The notes under the pieces were generated by a model, which had not been told where the DNA came from, made no database searches, and worked only from the letters and a program-made list of their open reading frames with translations. A DNA stretch of 64,000 nucleotides, from NCBI GenBank assembly GCA_937996795.1, contig CALKUH010000067.1, forward strand, positions 1 to 64,000. The letters run 5' to 3'. The position numbers and the translations under genes were made by a program. This DNA comes from an uncultured Verrucomicrobiota bacterium. GTDB taxonomy: Bacteria; Verrucomicrobiota; Kiritimatiellia; CAIVKH01. Positions 1 to 7,835 of the stretch are shown piece by piece; the first letter of the stretch is position 1, and the number at the start of each line of letters is the position of its first letter.

Positions 1-960
1 CAGGGCCCGGGTCCGGTCGAAGGTGTACGGGATGTCGATCGTTACGTTGGTGGCGGAGCCGGAAGGCGGCAGGGCGTTGGTCACCACCGTGCCGTACGCG
101 GTGTTGGTGCCGACCTCGACGCGCATCGTCGTCGGCAACCCGAGGGTGTTCACGCGGGCGGTGATGCGGACGACCGGTCGATCCAGCGCCGACTTGGCCG
201 CGGCCGATTCGAGGACCAGCGCATCCGCCGAATTCGTGGACGTGTGCACGCTGACGTTGTCGATGCGGTAGGTCTGGCTGGTGGACTGCCCGGCGCGCGC
301 CGCCCAGACCAGTCGATCGCCCGCCGCCGGGACGTAGTTGGTCATCGGCACGTTCGTGAACAGCATCGTCCCGTCCAGCATGACCGAGACGCCCTTGCCC
401 TCGGCCCAGAACACGTGGAACGTGCGGCGGGTCGTGGAATTGGTGCCCCACGTCGCACCAGGATCAAGGTTCCGCGCCGTGATGAGAGCCGTTCCGTTGG
501 CGATCAACCGCATGCCGGGGCTGAAGTCCGTCCCGGTGTGCACGCTGACGACGAGCCCCGTGCCGTAGCCGATGATGTCCTGCGCCCCGTTGGTGCCCAC
601 GAGGTTCGTGGCGCTCAAATTGCCGAGATTCAGCGAAAAGCCCGCTCCGGCGTTCGGGAAGTTGCCGAAGACCAGGGCGTCCCACCGGGCCGAGAAACTG
701 CGGATCGGCTGGCCGGGGTCCAGGTCCGGCAGCAGGAGGGCCGCGCGCGTATCCGTCACATCGGCGCGCGTGAACTGGAGTTCCTTCACCGGGTTGGTCA
801 CCACGGAGGTCACCCCGGCGACGGACCAGGAAAGGGTCGCGCCGTTGCTGAGCGTCGTCGCGCCGGATGAATAACCCTCAAAGTTCTCGTCGTAGCTGCC
901 GGCCCGCGCCGAGCAGGCGACAAGGGCGGCAACCAGCGCGCGCGCAAATAGTCGTTTCAT
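1..960 (-). CDS. Exported protein, N-terminal part (runs off left edge)
   Basis: The frame reads leftwards from ATG at 960 without a stop to base 1, giving 320 residues; the C-terminus lies outside the window. It opens with a signal peptide (MKRLFARALVAALVACSARA, cleavage near AGS). The mature part begins YDENFEGYSSGATTLSNG, the usual opening of a concanavalin/LamG-like jelly-roll domain in exported proteins of this group. Around residues 230-320 a second beta-rich segment follows, with Thr-Asn-rich strands such as GTNTAYGTVVTNALPPSG. No catalytic motif is visible. The Thr-Asn bias matches the other exported proteins in the window. Probably a surface or secreted carbohydrate-interacting protein; exact role unknown. 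Confidence 0.75.
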   Translation of the reverse strand, partial: MKRLFARALVAALVACSARAGSYDENFEGYSSGATTLSNGATLSWSVAGVTSVVTNPVKELQFTRADVTDTRAALLLPDLDPGQPIRSFSARWDALVFGNFPNAGAGFSLNLGNLSATNLVGTNGAQDIIGYGTGLVVSVHTGTDFSPGMRLIANGTALITARNLDPGATWGTNSTTRRTFHVFWAEGKGVSVMLDGTMLFTNVPMTNYVPAAGDRLVWAARAGQSTSQTYRIDNVSVHTSTNSADALVLESAAAKSALDRPVVRITARVNTLGLPTTMRVEVGTNTAYGTVVTNALPPSGSATNVTIDIPYTFDRTRAL

Positions 961-1129
961 CGATTCCTCTCTCGGTCCAATCCAGCGGGAAGGATTGCGA
1001 AGCTCGCGCCACCAAAGGGCGCCGCGGACCCACGCGGACACCGTCGTCCGCCCGGCCCGGAGCAGGGCACAACCTCTTGCGCGGCTACATGCCCCATGCC
1101 CGGATGCTTGTCAAACCGATCCGAGCCCC

Positions 1130-1275
1130 CTCTGTTCGTCCTCCTCCTCGTCCTCGAATGAGCTAACCACGAAAAACACGAACTACACGAAATCGGGATT
1201 CGCGCCCATTCGCGCTAATTCGCGGTAGTCCTCCTCGGAAAGCAATCGTGGATGGGGAGGGGAGAACCACGAATG
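1130..1275. repeat. Dispersed composite noncoding repeat, copy 1
   Basis: This gene-free stretch (about 415 bases between 961 and 1375) carries pieces seen again at 2096-2470 and, inverted, at 8478-8735. They are a pyrimidine-rich CCTCCTCCTCGTCCTCG tract, AACCACGAAAAACACGAAC, and ATTCGCGCCCATTCGCGC followed by TAATTCGCGG and TCCTCCTCGG. Every frame through it is short and compositionally odd, so I treat it as noncoding repeat. Copies differ by substitutions and small indels, which suggests an old, multiplying family. Confidence 0.75.
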
Positions 1276-1291
1276 GACACCAATGGACACG

Positions 1292-1338
1292 AATGGGGCG
1301 GAGGGATCCGAACCTGTAGCCGCGGTCGCTGACCGCGG
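1292..1338. repeat. Palindromic REP-like element, copy 1
   Basis: A 47-base unit beginning AATGGGGCGGAG and ending in a perfect hairpin, CCGCGGTC-GCT-GACCGCGG (1320-1338). It recurs at 2525-2571 with 3 mismatches, and its hairpin part recurs inside the RHS gene at 58618-58643. It lies about 40 bases beyond the stop codon of the minus-strand VapC-like gene, where it could also stabilise or terminate that transcript. Confidence 0.8.
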
Positions 1339-1375
1339 ACGACGGGAGGGAAGCCGAAGCCACACCTTCACCCCG

Positions 1376-1789
1376 TCATTCAATCCACGGATGCGAACGG
1401 GCCAGACGCAGCAGGGCGGCGTCCAACGTTTTGAGGCGGGCGCCGAGTCGCTCGGCGAGTTCCGGATATGCGGCGTCGTACGCGGTAAGCCGGTGTGTTT
1501 CGGCCCACCGGCGAATGCGCGGCAGGGTGACCCGGTTCGGTGCGGCCTCGGTTTGGATCGGCAGGGCAAGCAGCAGGGATTCCAGTCGCGCCGCATCGCC
1601 TTTCGGGATGCGGCCCGCGCGCTCCGCGAGGACGAGGACATTCTGGATTTCAAACCAGAAGAGCGCCGGCACGACCAGGGCGACCTTCCCGCCGATCGCG
1701 TCATCGAGCAGCGCATCGACCGCCGCCCCCTCGCGCTCCGAAAGCAGGCTTGCCGCAATCGCGGAGCAGTCCACGACGACGGTTTTCAT
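1376..1789 (-). CDS. vapC: PIN-domain toxin, VapC-like
   Basis: A 137-residue PIN-domain ribonuclease, the usual VapC size. The PIN acidic residues are readable: D at VVVDCSA near the N-terminus, E in LFWFEIQNVL (residues ~50-59), D in LTAYDAAYPELAERL near residue 96, and D in LKTLDAALLRLA near residue 116. The start MKTVVVDCSA at 1789 is preferred to an ATG nine codons upstream because it overlaps the antitoxin stop by 4 bases (ATGA at 1786-1789), the standard translationally coupled arrangement. VapC toxins cleave tRNA or rRNA when the antitoxin is lost. The target cannot be read from sequence. Confidence 0.9.
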   Translation of the reverse strand: MKTVVVDCSAIAASLLSEREGAAVDALLDDAIGGKVALVVPALFWFEIQNVLVLAERAGRIPKGDAARLESLLLALPIQTEAAPNRVTLPRIRRWAETHRLTAYDAAYPELAERLGARLKTLDAALLRLARSHPWIE

Positions 1790-2037
1790 GCGCCGCGTTG
1801 CCCGGTCTTGCGCCATGCATCAAGGTCGCGTGCCTTGATTTGATACGTCGCCCGAGCCTCGCGGATCAGCCGAAGCGCGACGGCGGCCCCCGCGTCGGTC
1901 GTCGCCTCAAGCGGCGCCAGCCGCGCCACCGGCCGCCCCTTGCGCGTGATCGTATAGCTGTGCCCCGTCTCGACATCCCGCAGCAATTCCGCGAAACGCG
2001 TCTTCGCCTCAAACGCCCCAATCTCGTCCGTCTTCAT
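1786..2037 (-). CDS. Phd/YefM-type antitoxin of the VapC pair
   Basis: An 83-residue protein with the Phd/YefM signature: EIGAFEAKTRFAELLRDVETG followed by ITRKGRPVARLAPLE. In the family this N-terminal part dimerises and binds operator DNA, while the C-terminal segment (here about residues 55-83, ending RDLDAWRKTGQRGA) wraps the toxin. It is the first gene of a two-gene operon with the PIN toxin. Its promoter and a repeat-rich operator lie directly upstream (2044-2083). Confidence 0.9.
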   Translation of the reverse strand: MKTDEIGAFEAKTRFAELLRDVETGHSYTITRKGRPVARLAPLEATTDAGAAVALRLIREARATYQIKARDLDAWRKTGQRGA

Positions 2038-2043
2038 GCTGAC

Positions 2044-2083
2044 ACAATACCCATTGCAACCAGTCTGTCAACCAGTCGGTATT
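2044..2083 (-). promoter_or_regulatory. Promoter and probable autoregulatory operator of the toxin-antitoxin pair
   Basis: Read on the minus strand, TTGACA (2066-2071) and TATTGT (2044-2049) are separated by 16 bases, a good sigma-70-type promoter. Two exact direct repeats GACTGGTTG (2069-2077 and 2057-2065) overlap the -35 box, and an outer inverted repeat AATACC/GGTATT (2078-2083, 2046-2051) brackets the whole. Such repeats are where Phd-family antitoxins usually bind. The -10 box ends only 7 bases before the antitoxin ATG, so the transcript would be leaderless or nearly so. Confidence 0.65.
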
Positions 2084-2095
2084 GACCGCCCCCTT

Positions 2096-2335
2096 CGTTT
2101 CGTCGTCCTCGATTCGGGGGACGAACCGCAGATGCCGCTGATTTCCCAGATAAAATTCGCGCCCATTCGCGCTAATTCGCGGAGGTACTCCTCGGAACGG
2201 GAACCGCGGATTAACGGATGGATTTCCCCTCTGCGATATCTGTGTTATCTGCGGTTAAAAAAGCGGAACCGCGGATGCCTCAGATTTCGCGGATGAAATT
2301 CGCGCAAAATCGCGGAAGTCCTCCTTCGAAGCGTA
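2096..2335. repeat. Composite noncoding repeat, left arm flanking the 2.7-8.5 kb island
   Basis: In order it contains CGTCCTCGATTCGGGGGACG, ACCGCAGATGCC, a 30-base TTCGCGCCCATTCGCGCTAA-type core, ACTCCTCGG, ACCGCGGATTAA, CTGCGATATCTGTGTTATCT, GCGGAACCGCGGATGCC and a second core. The reverse complement of 8478-8735 shows the same blocks in the same order, so the two form an inverted pair around the island. More partial copies follow at 2395-2470. No gene is credible between 2038 and 2740. Confidence 0.8.
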
Positions 2336-2524
2336 AACCGTGGATCGGGGGGACAACCACGAATGAACGCCAATTGCCACGAATGGGATCCGCCCCATCG
2401 TCCTCCTCCTCGTCGTCGTCCTCGATCCGGATAAATAAACCACGAAAAACACGAACCACACGAAAGGGGGGCACATCGAAAACAGCCCACCTGCAACGTG
2501 CAACCTGCACCCTGCATCGACTCG

Positions 2525-2571
2525 AATGGGGCGGAGCGCGCCGAACCTGTAGCCGCGGTCGCTGACCGCGG
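2525..2571. repeat. Palindromic REP-like element, copy 2
   Basis: A 47-base unit matching 1292-1338 at 44 of 47 positions, ending in the identical perfect 8-bp hairpin CCGCGGTC-GCT-GACCGCGG (2553-2571). It lies about 170 bases upstream of the first gene of the putative defence island, same orientation as copy 1. Confidence 0.8.
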
Positions 2572-2740
2572 TGCAGGCCCGACAGGATGCCCGCAAAACA
2601 CGCGAACGATGCGAAACGCACCCCGTCGGCCTCTGATTAAGAATCCATCCCCAAGACGAGAAGCATTCGTTGCAGCTGAACAGAGAATTGGGAATACTTG
2701 CCGACGAGAGCCACACGAAAATATCGCAAGGGTTGAATCA

Positions 2741-3844
2741 ATGACGTTGGGATCAACCGTCCGCAGGCTACAAGCAGAGCATAGTCGCAAGCTGCGTGAG
2801 GCAAAAAAGAGGCAGCGTGAGCTGGAGCGGAGAGCCAAAGAGGCCGCGAAGTTATCGGCACTTGAGCAGGCGAGGCTCGATGTTGAGACTTACGAAAATG
2901 CCTTGGATGTCCTGCTGTCCGTGCATAAGGAGCCGCCAGAGGTGGTGGACTGGCGCTCTGTAGCAGCTTCGCTCCCGCCACATCCCCCAGTCCGGCGCGC
3001 ATACCAAGAGACAAAGGCTCGGCAACGTTCGATAATCGCGACGGCCACAAAAATCGCCCCGGCCAGCATCGATGATGCCATCCAGATGGATGAACGGGAA
3101 TACAGGGGGGCGATGGATGCGCACATCGAAGAGCTGAAAGATTGGGAAAGCGGGAAAAACTTGGCGAATCGGGTTATCGACGGAGACCCGGAAGCATACA
3201 TCACCGCGATTGAAGAGATGGGGCCATTCGCGGAGCTTGCAGGTATAGGATCGTCGCTTCACTTCACCGTGTGTTCGGCTCGAGTCGTCGAGATCGTCCT
3301 AGACACCAATGGGAAGCAGGCGGTGCCTACAGAACAGAAAACGCTCACTTCATCAGGAAAGGTGTCGGTGCGACCGATGCCAAAGAGTCGGTTTGTGGAA
3401 ATCTACCAAGACTATATTTGCGGAAGCATATTGCGCGTGGCGCGGGAAATGTTCGCATTGTTACCTGTAGAAACGTTGGTAATTACCGCAACGGCGGAAT
3501 CGCTGGATGCAAGCACGGGACAAACGGGGGCTCGGCCCTTTTTGTCGGTGATAATTTCTCGGGAGACGCTAGCAAATTTGAATTTTGAGTTGCTTGATCC
3601 GTCTGACGCCATCATGGCGATGGTGCATCGGGGAGAACTCAAGGCATCGCGGAAAAATGGTGACTTCGAGTTTATCGTCCCCTTGACGAATGCTGATATC
3701 TCCAAACATAGCAGGCAGAGCGGCGTCGCCATGACCGCGCTTGTAGCGGAAGCCCGACGGCTGCGGGCGGATATGGTTCAGTGGGCGGAAAAGCGAATAC
3801 CAGCCCCAGAGCGTGTCGATGTTGAAGATGGAGAAGAATCATGA
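2741..3844 (+). CDS. Unknown coiled-coil protein paired with the DUF4041/GIY-YIG gene
   Basis: 367 residues from ATG 2741. The frame stays open upstream, but that part is repeat-derived, so I start at MTLGSTVRRLQAEHSRKL. Residues 5-60 form a highly charged helical stretch (KKRQRELERRAKEAAK), probably coiled coil. The remainder is an alpha/beta protein with no motif I recognise; the segment around FTVCSARVVEIVLDTNGK and the C-terminal half (LLPVETLVITATAESLD, RPFLSVIISRETLANL) look like a conserved globular fold. Its stop overlaps the next start by 4 bases (ATGA), so the two proteins are made together and probably form one functional unit. Base composition is visibly less GC-rich than the flanking chromosome, consistent with acquisition by transfer. 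Function unknown. Confidence 0.8.
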   Translation: MTLGSTVRRLQAEHSRKLREAKKRQRELERRAKEAAKLSALEQARLDVETYENALDVLLSVHKEPPEVVDWRSVAASLPPHPPVRRAYQETKARQRSIIATATKIAPASIDDAIQMDEREYRGAMDAHIEELKDWESGKNLANRVIDGDPEAYITAIEEMGPFAELAGIGSSLHFTVCSARVVEIVLDTNGKQAVPTEQKTLTSSGKVSVRPMPKSRFVEIYQDYICGSILRVAREMFALLPVETLVITATAESLDASTGQTGARPFLSVIISRETLANLNFELLDPSDAIMAMVHRGELKASRKNGDFEFIVPLTNADISKHSRQSGVAMTALVAEARRLRADMVQWAEKRIPAPERVDVEDGEES

Positions 3845-5682
3845 CGGTGCTGCTTGCGATCCTTTGCCTCGGTCTGTTTGGAGTAGCGGGCTACTTTTAC
3901 ATTCAGAATAAAAGACTCGAATCCGAACTGGCTAAATCGAGGAGCGAAATCGTTTCCGCCACACAAGAATGTGACCGTGTCCGCACAGAGACGGCGCTAG
4001 CCCTCGACGAAGCGCAGAAACTATTCGATGGCCAGGTGGCAGATCTTCGCGCTGAAGCGGAACGAATCCGAAAGCATTACGAAGCAGTGTGTCGAAATGC
4101 GATGGAAAGCGCACACGCTGAACTTAAGAAAGCGCGCGCCGATGCAGAGGAGTTGAAGCGATTCACTCAGCTGCGAGACGCGGAGAGCGACGTTCGGAAA
4201 ACATTGGAAGCGGCCATTGCCGAGGCGGAATCATTAAGGTCGCAGGCTCAGGCCATTATGGAGCAAGCGCGAATAGCCGCGGAAGCGGAGAAGACCAAGG
4301 CTACAGAACGCGCGCGGATTATTTATGAGCAGGCGGACGCACGGCTGAATCAGGCTACCCAAGATGCAGGGAAAATCATCGCACAAGCCGAGAGCAAGGC
4401 GAAGGAAATCGGCGGCGACGCATACGACGCGCTGCGCGACAAACAGCTGCTGGAGCGCGCTGCCGAAGCAATGCGGAACATTGTGGAGGGATATGGAGAT
4501 CGCTACATCATCCCTACACACAGTCTTCTCGATGATCTTGCGGTTGAGTTTGGTTACACTTCGGCGGGCGAATCGCTGAAATCGGCACGAGCGCAATCAA
4601 GGCGGATGGTGGAGCAGGGCGAGGCGGCAACATGCGACTATGTGGAGACCAATCGCAGAGAGACGGCAATCCGATTCGTAGTCGATGCGTTCAATGGGCG
4701 CGTTGATGCAATTCTGAGTCGGGTCAAGCGAGATAACCACGGCCAACTCGAGCAGGAAATCCGGGATGCATTCAGCCTGGTGAATCTTAACGGACAGGCA
4801 TTTCGGAATGCCCGGATTCATGACGCGTATCTGAATGCCCGCCTCGACGAATTGAAGTGGGCCGTCGTGGTGCAGGAACTGGCGCGGAGACAGATGGAGG
4901 AACAGCGGGAGCTCAAGGCACGTATGCGTGATGAAGAGAAGGCCCGCCGGGAATACGAACTGCAAATGAAGCGAGCGGCGGCCGAGGAGGAAGCGAAGCG
5001 GAAGGCAATCGAAGAGAAGGAAATCGAGATGGCCGCTGTACGACAGGCATTGGAACGGGCGGCCGCGCATGAGCGGGCGCAGCTGGAGCAAAAACTCGCA
5101 TCGATGCAGCAAACCAACGAGGGATTAAGGCAGGAGCTTGCGGCGGCTACGGAGAGAAAATTGACGATTGCTCAGCAGACGAAAACTGGAACGGTATACA
5201 TCATATCGAATCTGGGTGCGTTCGGTGACGGCATCTACAAAATCGGGCAGACGCGCCGTCCTGATCCACAAGAGCGGATAGACGAGTTGGGCGATGCCAG
5301 TGTCCCGTTTGATTTCGACGTACACGCTTGGATCAAGAGTGACAACGCTCCAGCCCTGGAACATCGGCTTCAGCGACGATTTCTGTCGATGCAGGTCAAC
5401 AAAGTGAATTCGCGCAAAGAGTTTTTTCGTGTGACGCTGAAAGAACTGCGCGAAGAAATTGATCGGTTGAGTGCGGCCGAACCGATGATGGTCACGCACT
5501 GGACGGAAACAGCGGCGGCGACACAGTACAGGGAAAGTTTGGATATTGAGGGTGATCCGCAAAAGCTACAGAAGTGGCTTGCGAGGCAGGAGGCCCTGTC
5601 GGATCGCGCTCTGAGGCTCAATCGGCTCAATTTGACAGAAGCGGATGTGACCGAAGCGGCCGAACCCGGACAAGAAGCGTAG
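3841..5682 (+). CDS. Membrane-anchored DUF4041 protein with C-terminal T5orf172/GIY-YIG domain
   Basis: 613 residues. Residues 2-22 are one hydrophobic helix (LLAILCLGLFGVAGYFYI), then a long coiled coil to about residue 200. The DUF4041-type helical region (about 200-440) includes the family's KARMRDEEKARREYELQMKR segment. A T5orf172 (Mug113) domain, a GIY-YIG nuclease relative, follows at about 451-545: VYIISN (Y453), YKIGQTRRPDPQERIDEL with its conserved Arg, and the EFFRV Glu. The fusion is known from phages and accessory islands, but its biochemical role is not established to my knowledge. The anchor suggests nuclease activity held at the inner membrane. It overlaps the upstream gene by 4 bases. 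A 100-base gap follows before the HNH gene. Confidence 0.88.
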   Translation: MTVLLAILCLGLFGVAGYFYIQNKRLESELAKSRSEIVSATQECDRVRTETALALDEAQKLFDGQVADLRAEAERIRKHYEAVCRNAMESAHAELKKARADAEELKRFTQLRDAESDVRKTLEAAIAEAESLRSQAQAIMEQARIAAEAEKTKATERARIIYEQADARLNQATQDAGKIIAQAESKAKEIGGDAYDALRDKQLLERAAEAMRNIVEGYGDRYIIPTHSLLDDLAVEFGYTSAGESLKSARAQSRRMVEQGEAATCDYVETNRRETAIRFVVDAFNGRVDAILSRVKRDNHGQLEQEIRDAFSLVNLNGQAFRNARIHDAYLNARLDELKWAVVVQELARRQMEEQRELKARMRDEEKARREYELQMKRAAAEEEAKRKAIEEKEIEMAAVRQALERAAAHERAQLEQKLASMQQTNEGLRQELAAATERKLTIAQQTKTGTVYIISNLGAFGDGIYKIGQTRRPDPQERIDELGDASVPFDFDVHAWIKSDNAPALEHRLQRRFLSMQVNKVNSRKEFFRVTLKELREEIDRLSAAEPMMVTHWTETAAATQYRESLDIEGDPQKLQKWLARQEALSDRALRLNRLNLTEADVTEAAEPGQEA

Positions 5683-5782
5683 CCATGACGACGGGCCAGC
5701 CTGCCGCCGAGAGGGCGATAGGATCGGTTCTTGGCGGCGGAAAACGGGTGCCTATGCGCACTCTTCGTGGCATTCTGGGCGC

Positions 5783-6577
5783 ATGAAAAGAGCGGCGGCG
5801 GTGAAGTGGACGCGGGAGCATTTTCTGGTGGCGCTCAACCTGTACTGCAAGCTGCCGTTTGGGCAGTTGCACCGCAGGAATCCGATCATTGTCGAGGCGG
5901 CAGCGAAGATGGGGCGGTCGGCTAACAGCTTGGCGATGAAGCTGTGCAATTTTGCATCGCTCGATCCGGTGCAGCAGGCGCGTGGGATACGCGGGCTGCC
6001 GGGGGCGACCAAGCAGGATCGGGCGATGTGGAATGAGTTTCACGAAAACCTGCCCGTGCTGGCCCCGGAAAGCGAAAGCCTGCTGCACGATCTGTTCACG
6101 CGGGACGAGGCCAAGGAAGTCGATCTGCTTTCGCGCGACAAAATCCGCTTAGTAGCCCCGACAGGTCCCACCGAAGCGACGGCGAACGTCAAGGTGCGGC
6201 GCGGTCAGCAGTTTTTCCGTCAGGCCATTCTGAACGCCTACGATGTCCGGTGCTGCATCAGCGGCATCAACGCTCCGCGCCTCCTGGTGGCCAGCCACAT
6301 CAAACCGTGGGGCAAATTCCCCGAAACCCGACTCGATCCGCGCAATGGCCTTTGCCTCTCCACGCTGCACGATGCCGCGTTCGATTCGGGGCTGATCACG
6401 CTGGACGACGATCTGAGCGTCGTGCTGAGCCGCCGCCTCAAGTCCTATTTCCCGCAATCCACGCTTGAGCAAAACTTCGTCCCCTTCGAGGGCCAGTGCA
6501 TCCGCCTTCCGAATAAACTGGCGGAGCCTGACCGCGGCTATCTGCGCTATCACCGGGACGAGGTATTCAACTGCTAA
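5783..6577 (+). CDS. HNH endonuclease (putative restriction-type, COG3440-like)
   Basis: 264 residues. The C-terminal half is a classic HNH nuclease: RRGQQFFRQAILNAYDVRC (about 137-155), the metal-site segment ASHIKPW with H172, RLDPRNGLCLS with N188, and LHDAAFDSG with H196. The N-terminal ~110 residues (WTREHFLVALNLYCKLPFGQ, then MGRSANSLAMKLCNFASLDP) resemble the DNA-recognition-like region found in front of this HNH type in putative stand-alone restriction enzymes. No methyltransferase is adjacent, so classical restriction-modification is not supported. Its place among DUF4041/GIY-YIG and NERD genes suggests nucleic-acid defence. Confidence 0.88.
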   Translation: MKRAAAVKWTREHFLVALNLYCKLPFGQLHRRNPIIVEAAAKMGRSANSLAMKLCNFASLDPVQQARGIRGLPGATKQDRAMWNEFHENLPVLAPESESLLHDLFTRDEAKEVDLLSRDKIRLVAPTGPTEATANVKVRRGQQFFRQAILNAYDVRCCISGINAPRLLVASHIKPWGKFPETRLDPRNGLCLSTLHDAAFDSGLITLDDDLSVVLSRRLKSYFPQSTLEQNFVPFEGQCIRLPNKLAEPDRGYLRYHRDEVFNC

Positions 6578-6629
6578 GCAGTTCTTTCTAGAGATGAAAC
6601 TGCCCGATCTGCTATGATGAACAAGTACC

Positions 6630-7568
6630 ATGGAAATTGATCCCATTCGCATTCTAAAAGAGTCTGTTCGCCGCGTTCCGTCGATGCGCTACGCTATGGC
6701 TCTCGCAGGACTGCTTTCGGTGTTGGCCATTGGGTCGTTGTTCAAGTTAAGCCTCATTCAGGCTGGCGCGGGTGTCGTGGGTTGCCTCGTCTTGATGACG
6801 ACAATGGTTGTGTTTGCCAAGCTCTCCAACGCCGCGCGCCCGGCATTCCGCGTCCCCGCTCTCTTGTTGCTGTGGGCGTCCGTCCTCTTGGTGATAGGGT
6901 CTGCTGGTCTGCTATGCTCTTCCATTTTCTTCGGACTTCCGCTGGACCTGCGTCCAAAACCAGCAAGCGATCCCTTGATGGCGACGAATATGTCGGACAA
7001 CGTCAAAAATGATGATCCCGAATCTGTGCTGCTTTCCAATCATGTGACGCGGGTGGTGGAGAACATGCGTGTCTGGCGCAACCTGCCGACATCAACGCCA
7101 CAAGGTGTAACGACTTGCCTTCGGCGGCAAGCCGGTATGGTGCAGAATTATCTTCGCATGAAATGCGACCGGGAGGCGTTCAGAACTTCCGGGCAATTCC
7201 GCGATATGGAGGCGGCTTTCGATAAGATGATAAAGTTGAGGGATTCGGTTGTAGAGGGCACTGACTGCTCTGGAGATATCCGTCGCCTTCTGCGCGAGCT
7301 TGCCTCGATAAGCGGCTCTTTGGATCAGATAAAGTCATCTACCGTCGCGCCATCTGGAGTGAGCTACCGGCTGAACGATATTTCATCCCGACTAACCAAG
7401 TGTATGCGAAAGTATGAAATCGCAGTTCTCGTCACAGAAAATACTGAGCGCGATGATTTTGAGGCATTGCACGCCGAAATGCTTGCGCTGAGAACGGCTC
7501 CGGAGCCGCACGAGTTATTCCGCGATCTCTTGCTTTACCTTGATGAGGGGTTCGGAATTAGCCTTTGA
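6630..7568 (+). CDS. Three-helix membrane protein of unknown function in the island
   Basis: 312 residues. Three hydrophobic helices lie at about 22-40, 45-63 and 76-105 (for example LLLLWASVLLVIGSAGLLCS), then a ~200-residue soluble, mostly helical domain with scattered Cys (C165, C177) and no motif I recognise. The layout, small membrane bundle plus cytosolic helical domain, recalls membrane-acting effectors of abortive-infection systems, but that is only architecture. It follows the HNH gene by 52 bases on the same strand. The start at 6630 lacks a strong ribosome-binding site. Codon use is AT-richer than the chromosome around it. Confidence 0.75.
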   Translation: MEIDPIRILKESVRRVPSMRYAMALAGLLSVLAIGSLFKLSLIQAGAGVVGCLVLMTTMVVFAKLSNAARPAFRVPALLLLWASVLLVIGSAGLLCSSIFFGLPLDLRPKPASDPLMATNMSDNVKNDDPESVLLSNHVTRVVENMRVWRNLPTSTPQGVTTCLRRQAGMVQNYLRMKCDREAFRTSGQFRDMEAAFDKMIKLRDSVVEGTDCSGDIRRLLRELASISGSLDQIKSSTVAPSGVSYRLNDISSRLTKCMRKYEIAVLVTENTERDDFEALHAEMLALRTAPEPHELFRDLLLYLDEGFGISL

Positions 7569-7650
7569 GGCCCCGCTTTGCGTTTGTGAGGGAGGGAGAC
7601 TTTTCCTGTGCGGGTTCGCCGGGCATCCGACCGATGTGTCTGGTGACTGA

Positions 7651-7788
7651 GAGCGGAATCATCCGTGGGCTCGAAACGACGGCGAACGCGATTTCGAGGA
7701 TGCGCTGACGGTAGAGGAATACGTCGCCGAGGTCCGCATCTTGCCGGATGGGTCGATCATCGATTTGTCAGGGCGCCGCTATTCGTGA
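7651..7788 (+). pseudogene. Possible 3' remnant of a degraded gene
   Basis: The 267 bases between 7568 and 7836 hold no intact gene. One frame is open from the stop at 7648-7650 to TGA at 7786-7788 and reads like a real C-terminus (DFEDALTVEEYVAEVRILPD, GSIIDLSGRRYS) but has no start codon. A neighbouring frame starting at ATG 7634 runs in parallel until it stops near 7708, so a frameshifted small gene is the simplest reading. Weakly supported. Confidence 0.3.
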
Positions 7789-7835
7789 ACCGACCTTGGA
7801 ATCTCTTCGCCCCCATGATTTAGGAGAATCTCCAT

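Noticed and set aside
2218..2838. Overlapping 100-200 codon frames in the 2.2-2.8 kb repeats
   Set aside because: They translate dispersed noncoding repeats; such frames are a known source of spurious annotations.
5683..5782. A small gene between the GIY-YIG and HNH genes
   Set aside because: The short frame is a continuation of a shadow; the spacer only shows an imperfect CCGCCGAGA/TCTTGGCGG hairpin.
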